In this document: in pieces, positions 32,086 through 38,021 of the stretch
Position numbering within the stretch: the first letter of the stretch is position 1
How the letters are laid out: each line of letters starts with the position of its first letter
Virus record (IMG/VR): IMGVR_UViG_3300003323_000779
Span: 1-51,441 of that record
DNA from: a virus
DNA: 51,441 bases
Direction: 5' to 3' (one strand)
Program-made: the position numbers and the translations under genes
The notes under the pieces: generated by a model
Told to the model about the DNA's origin: nothing
Seen by the model: the letters and a program-made list of their open reading frames with translations, nothing else
Database searches by the model: none

Positions 32086-32433
32086 CTACCACCTCCCCGA
32101 TCTGGCCCAGACACGGCACAGGAAGGTTCTGCCACTGCCACCGGCCATTGTCACCTTGACCTCCGTATGGCTGCCATCGAGCGCGATCCCTGCTTTATCG
32201 GCGGCGTCCACGGCTGCTCGATACACATCCGAGCCTTCACGGACTGGACTGCCCTGGCCGTTCTCAATACGACGGACCTCATAGGCCGTCTTTGGCTTGC
32301 GCGCTGTTTCAGTGGCGATGTAAGGAGTGTTGCGGTTGCCGGTCGCGATGATGACGCGCCCAGCGCCGGGAGCAGATGGCCGGTCGGAGTTTCGTATGGC
32401 GGCTATTACCGCATCTTGGGTAGAATAGGGCAC
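32086..32433 (-). CDS. First gene of the early operon, hypothetical
   Basis: A 115-residue protein from a GTG at 32433 with GGGGA upstream. It contains a small alpha/beta pattern (RVIIATGNRNTPYIATE, VYRAAVDAADKAGIALDG, TEVKVTMAGGSGRTFLC). Family unknown. It is about 80 bases downstream of the operator/promoter at 32501-32530 and so should be among the first genes made on induction. Confidence 0.5.
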   Translation of the reverse strand: MPYSTQDAVIAAIRNSDRPSAPGAGRVIIATGNRNTPYIATETARKPKTAYEVRRIENGQGSPVREGSDVYRAAVDAADKAGIALDGSHTEVKVTMAGGSGRTFLCRVWARSGRW

Positions 32434-32500
32434 GGAATTATCCCCTTGGCCCTCTCCCGATGCTTACCAGGCTACTGCGGGAGGGGGTCTTGTCTTTAAG

Positions 32501-32530
32501 TTATAAATATTTTTACATGAATCTTGTAAA
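32501..32530 (-). promoter_or_regulatory. Candidate early promoter with operator
   Basis: The operator core TTTACATGAATCTTGTAAA at 32512-32530 is the third copy of the motif found between the switch genes. On the minus strand its TTTACA end can act as a -35, followed 17 bases later by TTTATA (32507-32502). Repressor binding would block this early promoter, by analogy with lambda pL/OL. Confidence 0.6.
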
Positions 32531-32566
32531 AATTCAACCAGGTAATTGTAAAACGGAAAGCAAGTT

Positions 32567-32821
32567 TTACGCCTGGGCGGCAGGTTCTCCTTGTGGGGGC
32601 TGTGGTTGGAACTGAGGAAAATGCGTCAGTATCCTCTGGTATTTTTCCATCGGTGGGGCGTGAGGTCCCCTTCGCCATTCCGCTACCGTGCGTGGCGCTT
32701 CGCCTGTGCGAGAAGCGAATGCCTCATCAGTGAGGCCCGTCCATCGGATTAGCTGGCTGATCATGCTTGATCCGAACTTGCGCCCCCTGCCGCGTTTGCT
32801 CTGCCGTTCCAAAGTGCTCAT
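32567..32821 (-). CDS. Cro-like HTH regulator
   Basis: An 84-residue protein from the ATG at 32821 (MSTLERQSKRGRGRKFG). Residues about 20-60 form a helix-turn-helix (SQLIRWTGLTDEAFASRTG, APRTVAEWRRGPHAP) of the XRE/Cro type; the C-terminus is Pro/Gln-rich. It is divergent from the repressor gene with shared operators between them, the usual arrangement for a Cro-like lytic switch protein. After the stop lies a 7-base inverted repeat (GTAAAAC/GTTTTAC). Confidence 0.7.
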   Translation of the reverse strand: MSTLERQSKRGRGRKFGSSMISQLIRWTGLTDEAFASRTGEAPRTVAEWRRGPHAPPMEKYQRILTHFPQFQPQPPQGEPAAQA

Positions 32822-32833
32822 AGTTTCTAAATT

Positions 32834-32852
32834 ATTACACGAATCTTGTAAA
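32834..32852. promoter_or_regulatory. Switch operator, copy 2
   Basis: ATTACACGAATCTTGTAAA, an imperfect palindrome with TTACA/TGTAA arms. It covers the predicted start of the Cro-like transcript, just downstream of its -10. Confidence 0.75.
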
Positions 32853-32858
32853 AAATCG

Positions 32859-32888
32859 AACATACCAGTTTTTACAACAATCTTGTAA
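32859..32888 (-). promoter_or_regulatory. Candidate promoter of the Cro-like gene
   Basis: On the minus strand TTACAA (32888-32883) and TATGTT (32864-32859) lie 18 bases apart. The -35 falls inside the operator at 32871-32889 and the start region inside the one at 32834-32852, so a repressor on these two sites would shut the promoter. Confidence 0.5.
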
Positions 32889-32889
32889 C
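32871..32889. promoter_or_regulatory. Switch operator, copy 1
   Basis: TTTACAACAATCTTGTAAC, the same AATCT core with TTTACA and TGTAA arms as the other two copies. It lies nearest to the repressor gene and overlaps the -35 of the divergent promoter. Confidence 0.75.
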
Positions 32890-32980
32890 ATTGCACTGGT
32901 CTACGTGTCCCGCTGATATGCGATTTGGCCCACATACTCCCTTGCCTCCTCTCATGGGAGGAAAATTACAGTTATTCACT

Positions 32981-33451
32981 ATGGATTACGCGCAGGAGCG
33001 AGCAGAGCGCGGGCGGCGCTTCTCGCAATGGTTACGAGACAAATTAGTTGATGCTAATACTGGAAAGGTCATGCGCCCTTCTGTTGCAGCCAGGAAGCTC
33101 GGTATTTCAAATACACGAGTAATATCTCTGCTCAATGACTGCTTTGATAAGTATGCGGGGACGTTGAGCCTTCCCTCAGAAGAGACGATCGATAAGATCG
33201 CCGCGCGGTTGGGGAAAGGTGAAGAGGGAATAAAGGCACTGGCCAGCGAAGCGAAGGTCATTATCGGCCTGGTCCCGGATGGATCTGCTCCAGGAGTGTT
33301 TATACCGGAACCAGGGGCAAGACAGGCGACATTAGTCACCGGTGAAACGATTTTCCTTGCTCCCGATGACGAGGAGCCGGACAAGACGATAAAGGCCCTA
33401 AACGCTTTCCTTTCCGCCTGGCATTCCAAGCCTACCGATGCGGGCAACTAA
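32981..33451 (+). CDS. Putative lysogeny repressor (HTH protein)
   Basis: A 156-residue protein, start chosen at the ATG at 32981 (MDYAQERAERGRRFSQW). Residues about 25-80 form an HTH (SVAARKLGISNTRVISLLND, LPSEETIDKIAARLGKG) of XRE type; the rest is a small domain with EPGARQATLVTGETIFLAPD. It lacks an obvious LexA-like Ser/Lys self-cleavage domain, so induction may depend on an antirepressor or other signal rather than RecA-driven cleavage. It lies opposite the Cro-like gene across three operator copies (two in the gap). Confidence 0.7.
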   Translation: MDYAQERAERGRRFSQWLRDKLVDANTGKVMRPSVAARKLGISNTRVISLLNDCFDKYAGTLSLPSEETIDKIAARLGKGEEGIKALASEAKVIIGLVPDGSAPGVFIPEPGARQATLVTGETIFLAPDDEEPDKTIKALNAFLSAWHSKPTDAGN

Positions 33452-33655
33452 CTCCTGAAGATCGGCTTCGTGATGAGCCGGTCGAACCAATAGGTAGTAC
33501 GCGCCATCCGTAACGCGACGCGCGTATGTAGGGCGATCTCTCTCCGGATCGGGGATCATGAAGACGGGAAACCCATCTGCTGTGCTCGTCAGTAGACCCG
33601 CCACTATTACCGCTGATGCCGTGATTACCTGAATCTCTGCTGCTGTTTTCTTCAT
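33398..33655 (-). CDS. Possible small exported or membrane protein
   Basis: An 85-residue frame from the ATG at 33655, with AGGAAA upstream. It begins with a signal-like segment (MKKTAAEIQVITASAVIVAG) and has an ordinary C-terminal part (ARRVTDGAYYLLVRPAHHEA). Its 3' end overlaps the repressor end by 54 bases on the opposite strand, so the call is tentative. No promoter of its own is obvious. Function unknown. Confidence 0.4.
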   Translation of the reverse strand: MKKTAAEIQVITASAVIVAGLLTSTADGFPVFMIPDPERDRPTYARRVTDGAYYLLVRPAHHEADLQELVARIGRLGMPGGKESV

Positions 33656-33851
33656 TTTCCTATTTCTGAATGCCCCTCGGCATCCCAGTTACTATCGTTA
33701 TCGTTTTTGAGCGCATCCGATTTAACGACCCTCAAAAAAACAACGATGTTGCTATTCCTCACTGAATCACCGGTAAGTTTCCTGTTTCATGAGAAACGAA
33801 AAAGGGACCGGCTTAGTAGCGCGGTCCCTCTCAGACTGTCGCATATCTGCG
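33656..33851. other. Intergenic region with an imperfect inverted repeat
   Basis: Apart from the terminator at 33797-33828, this stretch contains ATCGTTTTTGAG around 33702 and its imperfect complement CTCAAAAAAACAACGAT around 33731. It could form a hairpin in the transcript running out of the repressor gene. No gene is seen. Confidence 0.35.
33797..33828 (-). terminator. Rho-independent terminator
   Basis: GGGACCG and CGGTCCC (33804-33810 and 33822-33828) form a 7-bp stem with an 11-base loop; on the minus strand it is followed by CTTTTTCG. It ends the operon of the ParB-like gene. Confidence 0.75.
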
Positions 33852-34244
33852 TTATCGTGCCGGGTAGTACTCCATGAGCACGGCGGCTGCCTCTTCCTCC
33901 GTGAGTGTGTAGGCCATCAGATCCGTAACTCCCTCGGCAACGGCTCGATACAACCGGTGCCAGCCATCCACCAGAAGATGCCTCCCCTCAAACGGAATGA
34001 AGAGCAGCGGCTTCGCCACGTCGGTGGTCATGGCATACGCGGCGTCCAGCTCGGGCGCTCGCTCCCGGATGTGCGGGATGGTAACCCCCTGCTCTTGCGG
34101 TGCGAACCAATCCGGCTCCCGTGGGCTGCGCTCGATCAGTCGCAGCGCCTCGGTAATGTTCCAGCGGTAGCGATCGCCATTGATCGCTGTGTAGCTGTAT
34201 GTCTCGATGCGAAAACTGGTTAGGGAAGAGTGCCGGATCTGCAT
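33852..34244 (-). CDS. ParB-like (DGxHR) protein
   Basis: A 130-residue protein from the ATG at 34244 (MQIRHSSLTSFRIETYS), with GGAGG upstream. The stretch PFEGRHLLVDGWHRLYRAV carries the DGxHR motif of the ParB/sulfiredoxin-like nuclease fold (ParB N-terminal domain), preceded by a typical strand. Only this single domain is present, without an HTH, so plasmid-like partition is unlikely; stand-alone ParB-like proteins often act in phages as nucleases or with unknown roles. It is followed by a strong terminator. Confidence 0.6.
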   Translation of the reverse strand: MQIRHSSLTSFRIETYSYTAINGDRYRWNITEALRLIERSPREPDWFAPQEQGVTIPHIRERAPELDAAYAMTTDVAKPLLFIPFEGRHLLVDGWHRLYRAVAEGVTDLMAYTLTEEEAAAVLMEYYPAR

Positions 34245-34245
34245 C

Positions 34246-34593
34246 TTAATATTCCTCCGGCAATAGGATCGTTGTACGGCTGCGGTCGGCCTCGGTGATG
34301 ATCCAGATCCGCTGCGCCTCCTGCCCGATCTCCTTCTCGCTTTCGAACGCGGCAAGAGGGAACGAGGAGAGCACGCGCGCGCCCTGCTGTGCGGCGATCT
34401 GGTTTACCTGCTGGTCGTGTTCGGAAAGGTTCTGCCAGTCCCCTCCCAGGTGCCGGATCAGGAACCCCCTCGATACATCGGTGGCATCCTCATCGTAGCG
34501 CGCCATGATCTCTGCGCACGCTCTCGGCGTGATCACTACCCGGCCAGCGGAAAATAACGGTCGATTCGAAATGATTGGTGTGCTTGTCTGCAT
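34246..34593 (-). CDS. Conserved phage/plasmid protein of unknown function
   Basis: A 115-residue protein from the ATG at 34593 with GGAGA upstream. It matches a pattern I know from phages and plasmids: GRVVITPRACAEIMARYDED, LIRHLGGDWQNLSEHDQQVN, a GxRxLSxF strand and a C-terminal IWIITEADRSRTTILLPEEY. No biochemical role is established to my knowledge. The gene is one base apart from the ParB-like gene and is probably cotranscribed with it. Confidence 0.65.
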   Translation of the reverse strand: MQTSTPIISNRPLFSAGRVVITPRACAEIMARYDEDATDVSRGFLIRHLGGDWQNLSEHDQQVNQIAAQQGARVLSSFPLAAFESEKEIGQEAQRIWIITEADRSRTTILLPEEY

Positions 34594-34708
34594 GATTTTC
34601 TCCAGGTGGGGGCGGAGAATGCGCCGGTATTTCCCATGTCGATCTCCGAAGTGATCCTCTTATCAAACCCGGTCCCGCTGCGCGTCCGCTTTCTCTCCGC
34701 CCTACACA

Positions 34709-34742
34709 TATAAACTATATGCTTGTATGTTAAAACGGAAAG
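34709..34742 (-). promoter_or_regulatory. Candidate promoter with CATATAGTTTATA element (copy 2)
   Basis: On the minus strand CTTTCCG is followed 14 bases later by CATATAGTTTATA. The same two blocks with nearly the same spacing occur at 35041-35073. The sequence differs from the TTGACA/TATAAT promoters elsewhere and is a candidate for a special promoter class. It precedes the 34246-34593 gene by a leader of about 110 bases. Confidence 0.5.
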
Positions 34743-34761
34743 AATCAGAGAGAAAAACACC

Positions 34762-34799
34762 AAAATAAAAAGAAAAAGCGGGGATTTTTCACCCCGCTT
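34762..34799 (-). terminator. Rho-independent terminator
   Basis: AAGCGGGG and CCCCGCTT (34776-34783, 34792-34799) form an 8-bp stem with an 8-base loop; on the minus strand it is followed by TTTCTTTTTATTTT. It ends the single gene at 34804-35037. Confidence 0.85.
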
Positions 34800-34803
34800 C
34801 TCC

Positions 34804-35037
34804 TCAATCCTCCCCTCCTTCCATGTCGGCCATGCTGTACCGTCCGTCGTCGTCGGCCTCCAGATCCGGCAGTTCGGCAAAGATATCCTCTTCGTCTTGC
34901 AGCAGCGCGAGCGCCTCGGCGATATCGCCCTCCTCGCGACCGGCAACAACCTCCAGCGCCATCAGTTTGGCATACATCCGATCTTCCTGGGCAGCCTCAT
35001 TGGCGATCGCAAACGCATCCAGTAGAGTGTTTTCCAT
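34804..35037 (-). CDS. Small acidic hypothetical protein
   Basis: A 77-residue acidic, mostly helical protein (LDAFAIANEAAQEDRMYAKL, then an Asp/Glu-rich end). It has no ribosome site: the CATATAG element ends only about eight bases before its ATG, so the mRNA may be leaderless. It is a single-gene unit framed by terminators on both sides. Such acidic small proteins may mimic DNA or bind basic host proteins, but this is speculation. Confidence 0.55.
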   Translation of the reverse strand: MENTLLDAFAIANEAAQEDRMYAKLMALEVVAGREEGDIAEALALLQDEEDIFAELPDLEADDDGRYSMADMEGGED

Positions 35038-35040
35038 GGC

Positions 35041-35073
35041 TATAAACTATATGAAAGATTGCTAATCGGAAAA
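35041..35073 (-). promoter_or_regulatory. Candidate promoter with CATATAGTTTATA element (copy 1)
   Basis: On the minus strand TTTTCCG, 13 bases, then CATATAGTTTATA. The TATAGT hexamer ends about eight bases before the ATG at 35037. The same layout is found at 34709-34742. Confidence 0.5.
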
Positions 35074-35081
35074 GAATTGAC

Positions 35082-35173
35082 AAAAAAGAGCGGGAGATCT
35101 CTCCCCCGCTTTCAATTAAAGGAACTCATTCGCGGGAGATCTCTCCCCCGCTTTCAATTAAAGGAACTCATTC
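35082..35173 (-). terminator. Tandemly duplicated 42-base terminator unit
   Basis: Two identical 42-base units, 35090-35131 and 35132-35173, each contain a hairpin (GCGGG...CCCGC with AGATCT in it). On the minus strand the second hairpin reached is followed by TCTTTTTTG, a good terminator for the Gam-like gene; the first lacks a T-run. A perfect tandem copy suggests a recent duplication. Confidence 0.75.
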
Positions 35174-35184
35174 GATGGAACTGT

Positions 35185-35703
35185 TTAATCGTCCGTCTTC
35201 GCCCCTGGCAACTTCACGGAGAATGCTTCGCTGCTCTCGGTCTGCTTCACCCCTGCGATTATCTCGCCCGTCTCCTCCCGGATCTGCGCGGCCCGTTTGA
35301 GGAAAGCGTCACGGTCGAGCCGGGTCACCTCCTCGGTGGTCACCGTCTCCGGAGCGACGGCGCGGGCGGTGATGATCGCCGTTTCCATCTCCTCGATCAC
35401 CAGACGGGAAGGAGTGGCACGGAAAGCCAGCGTACCCTGCATCAGTGTTACAGTCCTGCGCTTGCGGCGGTTGGCCTCGCCACGGGCGAAGGTCTCCAGA
35501 TCGGCACCAAAGCGCCCCATAAGGCCGTTGAAATCGGCCTCAAGCTCGGCATTGCGCTTCGCTGCCTGGGCGTTGATCCGGGCTTGCTCTGCCCGGATAT
35601 TGGCGAGCTTCCCAAGTAGCCAGTTGGCTTTCTCCTCGCTATCGATCGTGAAGCGCTCGGTCTCGGCGCTGGTCGTCTCGGTCGGCACTGCATCGGTAAA
35701 CAT
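35185..35703 (-). CDS. Mu Gam-like host-nuclease inhibitor
   Basis: A 172-residue protein from the ATG at 35703 (MFTDAVPTETTSAETE), with AAAGGAAA upstream. The long helical part (EEKANWLLGKLANIRAEQAR, EADFNGLMGRFGADLETF) followed by RRTVTLMQGTLAFRATPSRL matches the phage Mu Gam family, Ku-like proteins that bind double-strand ends and protect them from exonucleases such as RecBCD. It would protect linear phage DNA before circularisation. It follows the GIY-YIG-like gene in the same operon. Confidence 0.85.
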   Translation of the reverse strand: MFTDAVPTETTSAETERFTIDSEEKANWLLGKLANIRAEQARINAQAAKRNAELEADFNGLMGRFGADLETFARGEANRRKRRTVTLMQGTLAFRATPSRLVIEEMETAIITARAVAPETVTTEEVTRLDRDAFLKRAAQIREETGEIIAGVKQTESSEAFSVKLPGAKTDD

Positions 35704-35707
35704 GATT

Positions 35708-36151
35708 CTAATTTCCTTTTCCTTTGATTTTCGGTTTGCGCTCACCGCCCGGTTGGGGCTTTGCGGAGCAGATCGGGCATAGGTCGGCATGGTTGTGGCG
35801 GCGTTTCAGTCGGCGCTCCATGCGTTCGGTGACACCGGGAAGGGTCTCCACCAGGAGCGGCACGGCAACGGCTGACAGTCCGGACACGTCGAGCGATGGT
35901 TCGGAAGTCCAAGCCCGGACGACGCGCCATTCGATTTTTCGTGCGTTGAAGGCGTGGACAATGGCAGGAGTGACGATTTCCGCGTCCGATCGGTGCGAGA
36001 GAATCCGGTCCCGTAGGCGCACCGCAAACCCCATGTAGTGACGGGCGGAATGCCTGTCGTTGCCGAGCGGGGTCTCCGCGTGAATCAGGTAGACGGTGCC
36101 GGGGATCGTTCCCGGTCGGTGATATCGTCGTGTCCTTCTTGTTGCTGCCAT
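35708..36151 (-). CDS. GIY-YIG-like endonuclease
   Basis: A 147-residue protein with AAGGAG before the ATG at 36151. The stretch GTVYLIHAETPL, then ARHYMGFAVRLRDRILSH, corresponds to the GIY and YIG strands in a divergent group of this nuclease superfamily I know from phages (VYLIH and HYxGxA). A C-terminal CPIC and a basic tail (KPKIKGKG) may hold DNA. Its cellular role is not known; next to Gam, an action in recombination or DNA processing is plausible. Confidence 0.6.
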   Translation of the reverse strand: MAATRRTRRYHRPGTIPGTVYLIHAETPLGNDRHSARHYMGFAVRLRDRILSHRSDAEIVTPAIVHAFNARKIEWRVVRAWTSEPSLDVSGLSAVAVPLLVETLPGVTERMERRLKRRHNHADLCPICSAKPQPGGERKPKIKGKGN

Positions 36152-36198
36152 TGTCCTTTTCTCCTTATTATCTTGCGATGGTTGCGATTAGTTTGCCG

Positions 36199-36218
36199 GG
36201 GGAGGGTTTCCCCTCCCC
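36199..36218. other. Stem-loop between two genes
   Basis: GGGGAGGG and CCCTCCCC form an 8-bp stem with a four-base loop, TTTC. On the plus strand it is followed by TCTTTTC. On the minus strand, where the genes lie, no T-run follows, so it may stabilise mRNA or partly attenuate transcription. Confidence 0.5.
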
Positions 36219-36225
36219 TCTTTTC

Positions 36226-36573
36226 TCACCGGAGACCGATCAGGTAGTCGATGTAATCCGGGTCGTTGTATTTCTCCGCCTCCGCTTCGATGTTGGCGAG
36301 GTGGGCCTCCTCGTCGCGCACAAATTCAATGTGCTTGCAGGTCGGGTTTGAGAAATGCCGGTGGTTCGCGTGGAACGGGCAATCGCAGTCCGAGTGAGTT
36401 TCGGAATAGATCGCCACGTTGTAGTTCACCGGGAGACCGTCCGCTTTGGGCGGGGTCGTTACCGTGAACCATCCGTCGATCTCGCTGCGGGTGTAGGTGT
36501 AGCCCTGAGCAGCCATCTTGCGCGCGCCTGCATGTGCGATGCGGGTCATTGTTGTTTCGTTCTCTGCAACCAT
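36226..36573 (-). CDS. SWIM-type zinc-finger protein
   Basis: A 115-residue protein with AAAGGA before the ATG at 36573. Its core CDCPFHANHRHFSNPTCKH fits the SWIM pattern C-x-C-x(n)-C-x-H, a zinc motif in proteins that bind DNA or partner proteins. It is the first gene of the minus-strand operon from the divergent operator region at 36624-36712 and might be the regulator of that region, which is not proven. Confidence 0.65.
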   Translation of the reverse strand: MVAENETTMTRIAHAGARKMAAQGYTYTRSEIDGWFTVTTPPKADGLPVNYNVAIYSETHSDCDCPFHANHRHFSNPTCKHIEFVRDEEAHLANIEAEAEKYNDPDYIDYLIGLR

Positions 36574-36623
36574 CGTTTTGAGTTCCTTTCGATCGGGGCG
36601 GCGTCTCCGCTCTCCATGATTAT

Positions 36624-36652
36624 AGTATACCCAACGTTGGGTATATCGTCAA
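36624..36652 (-). promoter_or_regulatory. Promoter of SWIM operon with 20-base palindromic operator in its spacer
   Basis: On the minus strand TTGACG (36652-36647) and TATACT (36629-36624) are 17 bases apart. A perfect 20-base palindrome, TATACCCAACGTTGGGTATA at 36626-36645, fills the spacer. A protein bound there would directly block polymerase. Confidence 0.75.
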
Positions 36653-36666
36653 GCGTTTTGACGAAA

Positions 36667-36709
36667 AAACGTTGGGTATTTCATTGACAGATTTACCTAA
36701 CGGTGGGAT
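36667..36709 (+). promoter_or_regulatory. Two further operator copies near the plus promoter
   Basis: AACGTTGGGTATT at 36669-36681 and the imperfect TACCTAACGGTGGGATA around 36694-36710 are copies of the ACCCAACGTTGGGT motif. One is just upstream of the plus -35, the other in its spacer. Confidence 0.65.
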
Positions 36710-36712
36710 AAT
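36684..36712 (+). promoter_or_regulatory. Strong plus-strand promoter, apparently leaderless
   Basis: TTGACA (36684-36689), 17 bases, GATAAT (36707-36712). Transcription should start at 36719-36720 and the first ATG is at 36720, with no ribosome site between. The mRNA is therefore predicted leaderless. Confidence 0.75.
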
Positions 36713-36719
36713 CACAGGC

Positions 36720-36971
36720 ATGGAAAGTACAGACGAATCGAAACCGGCTGCCCTGCTCAAAGCGGGAGACAGCGATCCTGTGGAGCGCAGTGAGGCCGCG
36801 CGGCTCCTGGGAAAGGTTAGTACCGACCGCAAGGCAGAGGCCGCGCGAGAGAACGGGAAGTTAGGCGGCAAGCCCAAAAACGCCACGGACAGCGAGGAAA
36901 CGCGCCGTCTCAAGAGCGACAAGGCGAAAGCAGCGTGGGCATTGCGGAAGCAGAAAGCAGGTAATCTGTGA
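36720..36971 (+). CDS. Small basic protein, first gene of the plus accessory operon
   Basis: An 83-residue lysine/alanine-rich protein (SEAARLLGKVSTDRKAEAAR, ENGKLGGKPKN). The ENGKxGGxPK pattern is common in small phage and plasmid proteins without assigned function. Its ATG coincides with the predicted transcript start. It could be the regulator of the palindromic operators, or a short nucleic-acid binding protein. The stop overlaps the GTG of the next gene. Confidence 0.6.
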   Translation: MESTDESKPAALLKAGDSDPVERSEAARLLGKVSTDRKAEAARENGKLGGKPKNATDSEETRRLKSDKAKAAWALRKQKAGNL

Positions 36972-37465
36972 ACTCGACAACGGAACCGGTAACACCGAAG
37001 GCGCTCAACCAGTGGGCGCTGGATGCGGCAGCAGTGCGCCAGGGGATCGGCAAAGCGCGACTCTGGTTAATGAAGGCGATCCGCGCGGCAGAAGGCGACA
37101 ACGCCCTGGTGGCCGACCTGGAGAGCGCAAACTCGGAACTGTTCACGGCACAGGAGACCTCCCAGCGCCTCGTCTCCGGCGTCGGTGTTGCTGCTTTCGC
37201 CCATGCACTTCCCCCCGGACTCGGGACACAAGCATCGATCCCCCTGGAGCAGCTCGACACACCAGACACCCGCGAACTGCTTGCGCTCCTGGAGCACGCC
37301 CAGGCCGTCGCCGAGCGCATCGATCGCGCCCGTGGCCGAACCGTCGGCGAGAAGCTCCCGCTGTATCCTGGCGAGAGCGCTGGCACGGACCTGGCCGAGT
37401 CTGTTTCTCTGCTTGCGCTACGGGTCCGGGGAGAGGTTCATGGGGCGCGCTCGCCGCACGAGTGA
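36968..37465 (+). CDS. Hypothetical protein of plus operon
   Basis: A 165-residue protein from a GTG at 36968 that overlaps the previous stop (GTGA). It is helical and alanine-rich (GKARLWLMKAIRAAEGD, ELLALLEHAQAVAERIDRAR), with a Gly/Pro-rich linker between two helical pairs. No family recognised. Translationally coupled to the first gene. Confidence 0.55.
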   Translation: MNSTTEPVTPKALNQWALDAAAVRQGIGKARLWLMKAIRAAEGDNALVADLESANSELFTAQETSQRLVSGVGVAAFAHALPPGLGTQASIPLEQLDTPDTRELLALLEHAQAVAERIDRARGRTVGEKLPLYPGESAGTDLAESVSLLALRVRGEVHGARSPHE

Positions 37466-37477
37466 AAGGAATAGACG

Positions 37478-37969
37478 ATGTTGATTAGTGATCACGATCT
37501 CGAATACATCGACTGGAAACGCGCGCACGGGATCTGCAACGTCCGCATATACCGCCGTCCGAAGGCCATTGTGCTCTCCGATCCAGGGATCGCTCCCCTT
37601 ATCCCAGTTGGCCCTGGTCCGGATCTCTATATCATCGTGCTCTCCGAGTTGGCTTCCAACGTTGGGCCGAGCGTAACCAACACGCTCGAACAGATCGCAA
37701 CTACGGTTGCCTATCGCCGTGATCTGCTCGATCTGCCGGAGGATCTCGACCCGTTGCATTATCCGCACTTCGATACTGTTTTCGTGGAGAAGTCTGCCTA
37801 TGAGGAAGAGGAGCCGGACGCGGTATTCAGCCGCGTCACATTCGGTCAACTCGCGTGGGTAAACGATCGCCACGAATGGAGAGATCCACGTTGGGAACGG
37901 TTGCCGCGTTCAACATTCCTTGCTCTGATCGATCAAGAGGATTTCTACATTGAGGATGCCTTCAAATGA
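37478..37969 (+). CDS. Hypothetical protein of plus operon
   Basis: A 163-residue protein with AAAGGA before the ATG at 37478. It is an acidic alpha/beta protein with the hydrophobic strand PGPDLYIIVLSELASNVG and an end rich in Asp/Glu/Phe. No family recognised. Confidence 0.55.
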   Translation: MLISDHDLEYIDWKRAHGICNVRIYRRPKAIVLSDPGIAPLIPVGPGPDLYIIVLSELASNVGPSVTNTLEQIATTVAYRRDLLDLPEDLDPLHYPHFDTVFVEKSAYEEEEPDAVFSRVTFGQLAWVNDRHEWRDPRWERLPRSTFLALIDQEDFYIEDAFK

Positions 37970-38021
37970 TGATTTCCGCTTCTTTGTCATGGAACTTAGT
38001 GTTTACCTGTAAGGAGTAACT

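Noticed and set aside
32567-33451. Divergent HTH pair as a toxin-antitoxin module
   Set aside because: Both proteins are HTH regulators with shared operators at the immunity position; no toxin fold is visible.
33852-34244. Plasmid-type partition system from the ParB-like protein
   Set aside because: No ParA-type ATPase is present and the protein has only the DGxHR domain; an integrase is present, so the prophage is probably chromosomal.
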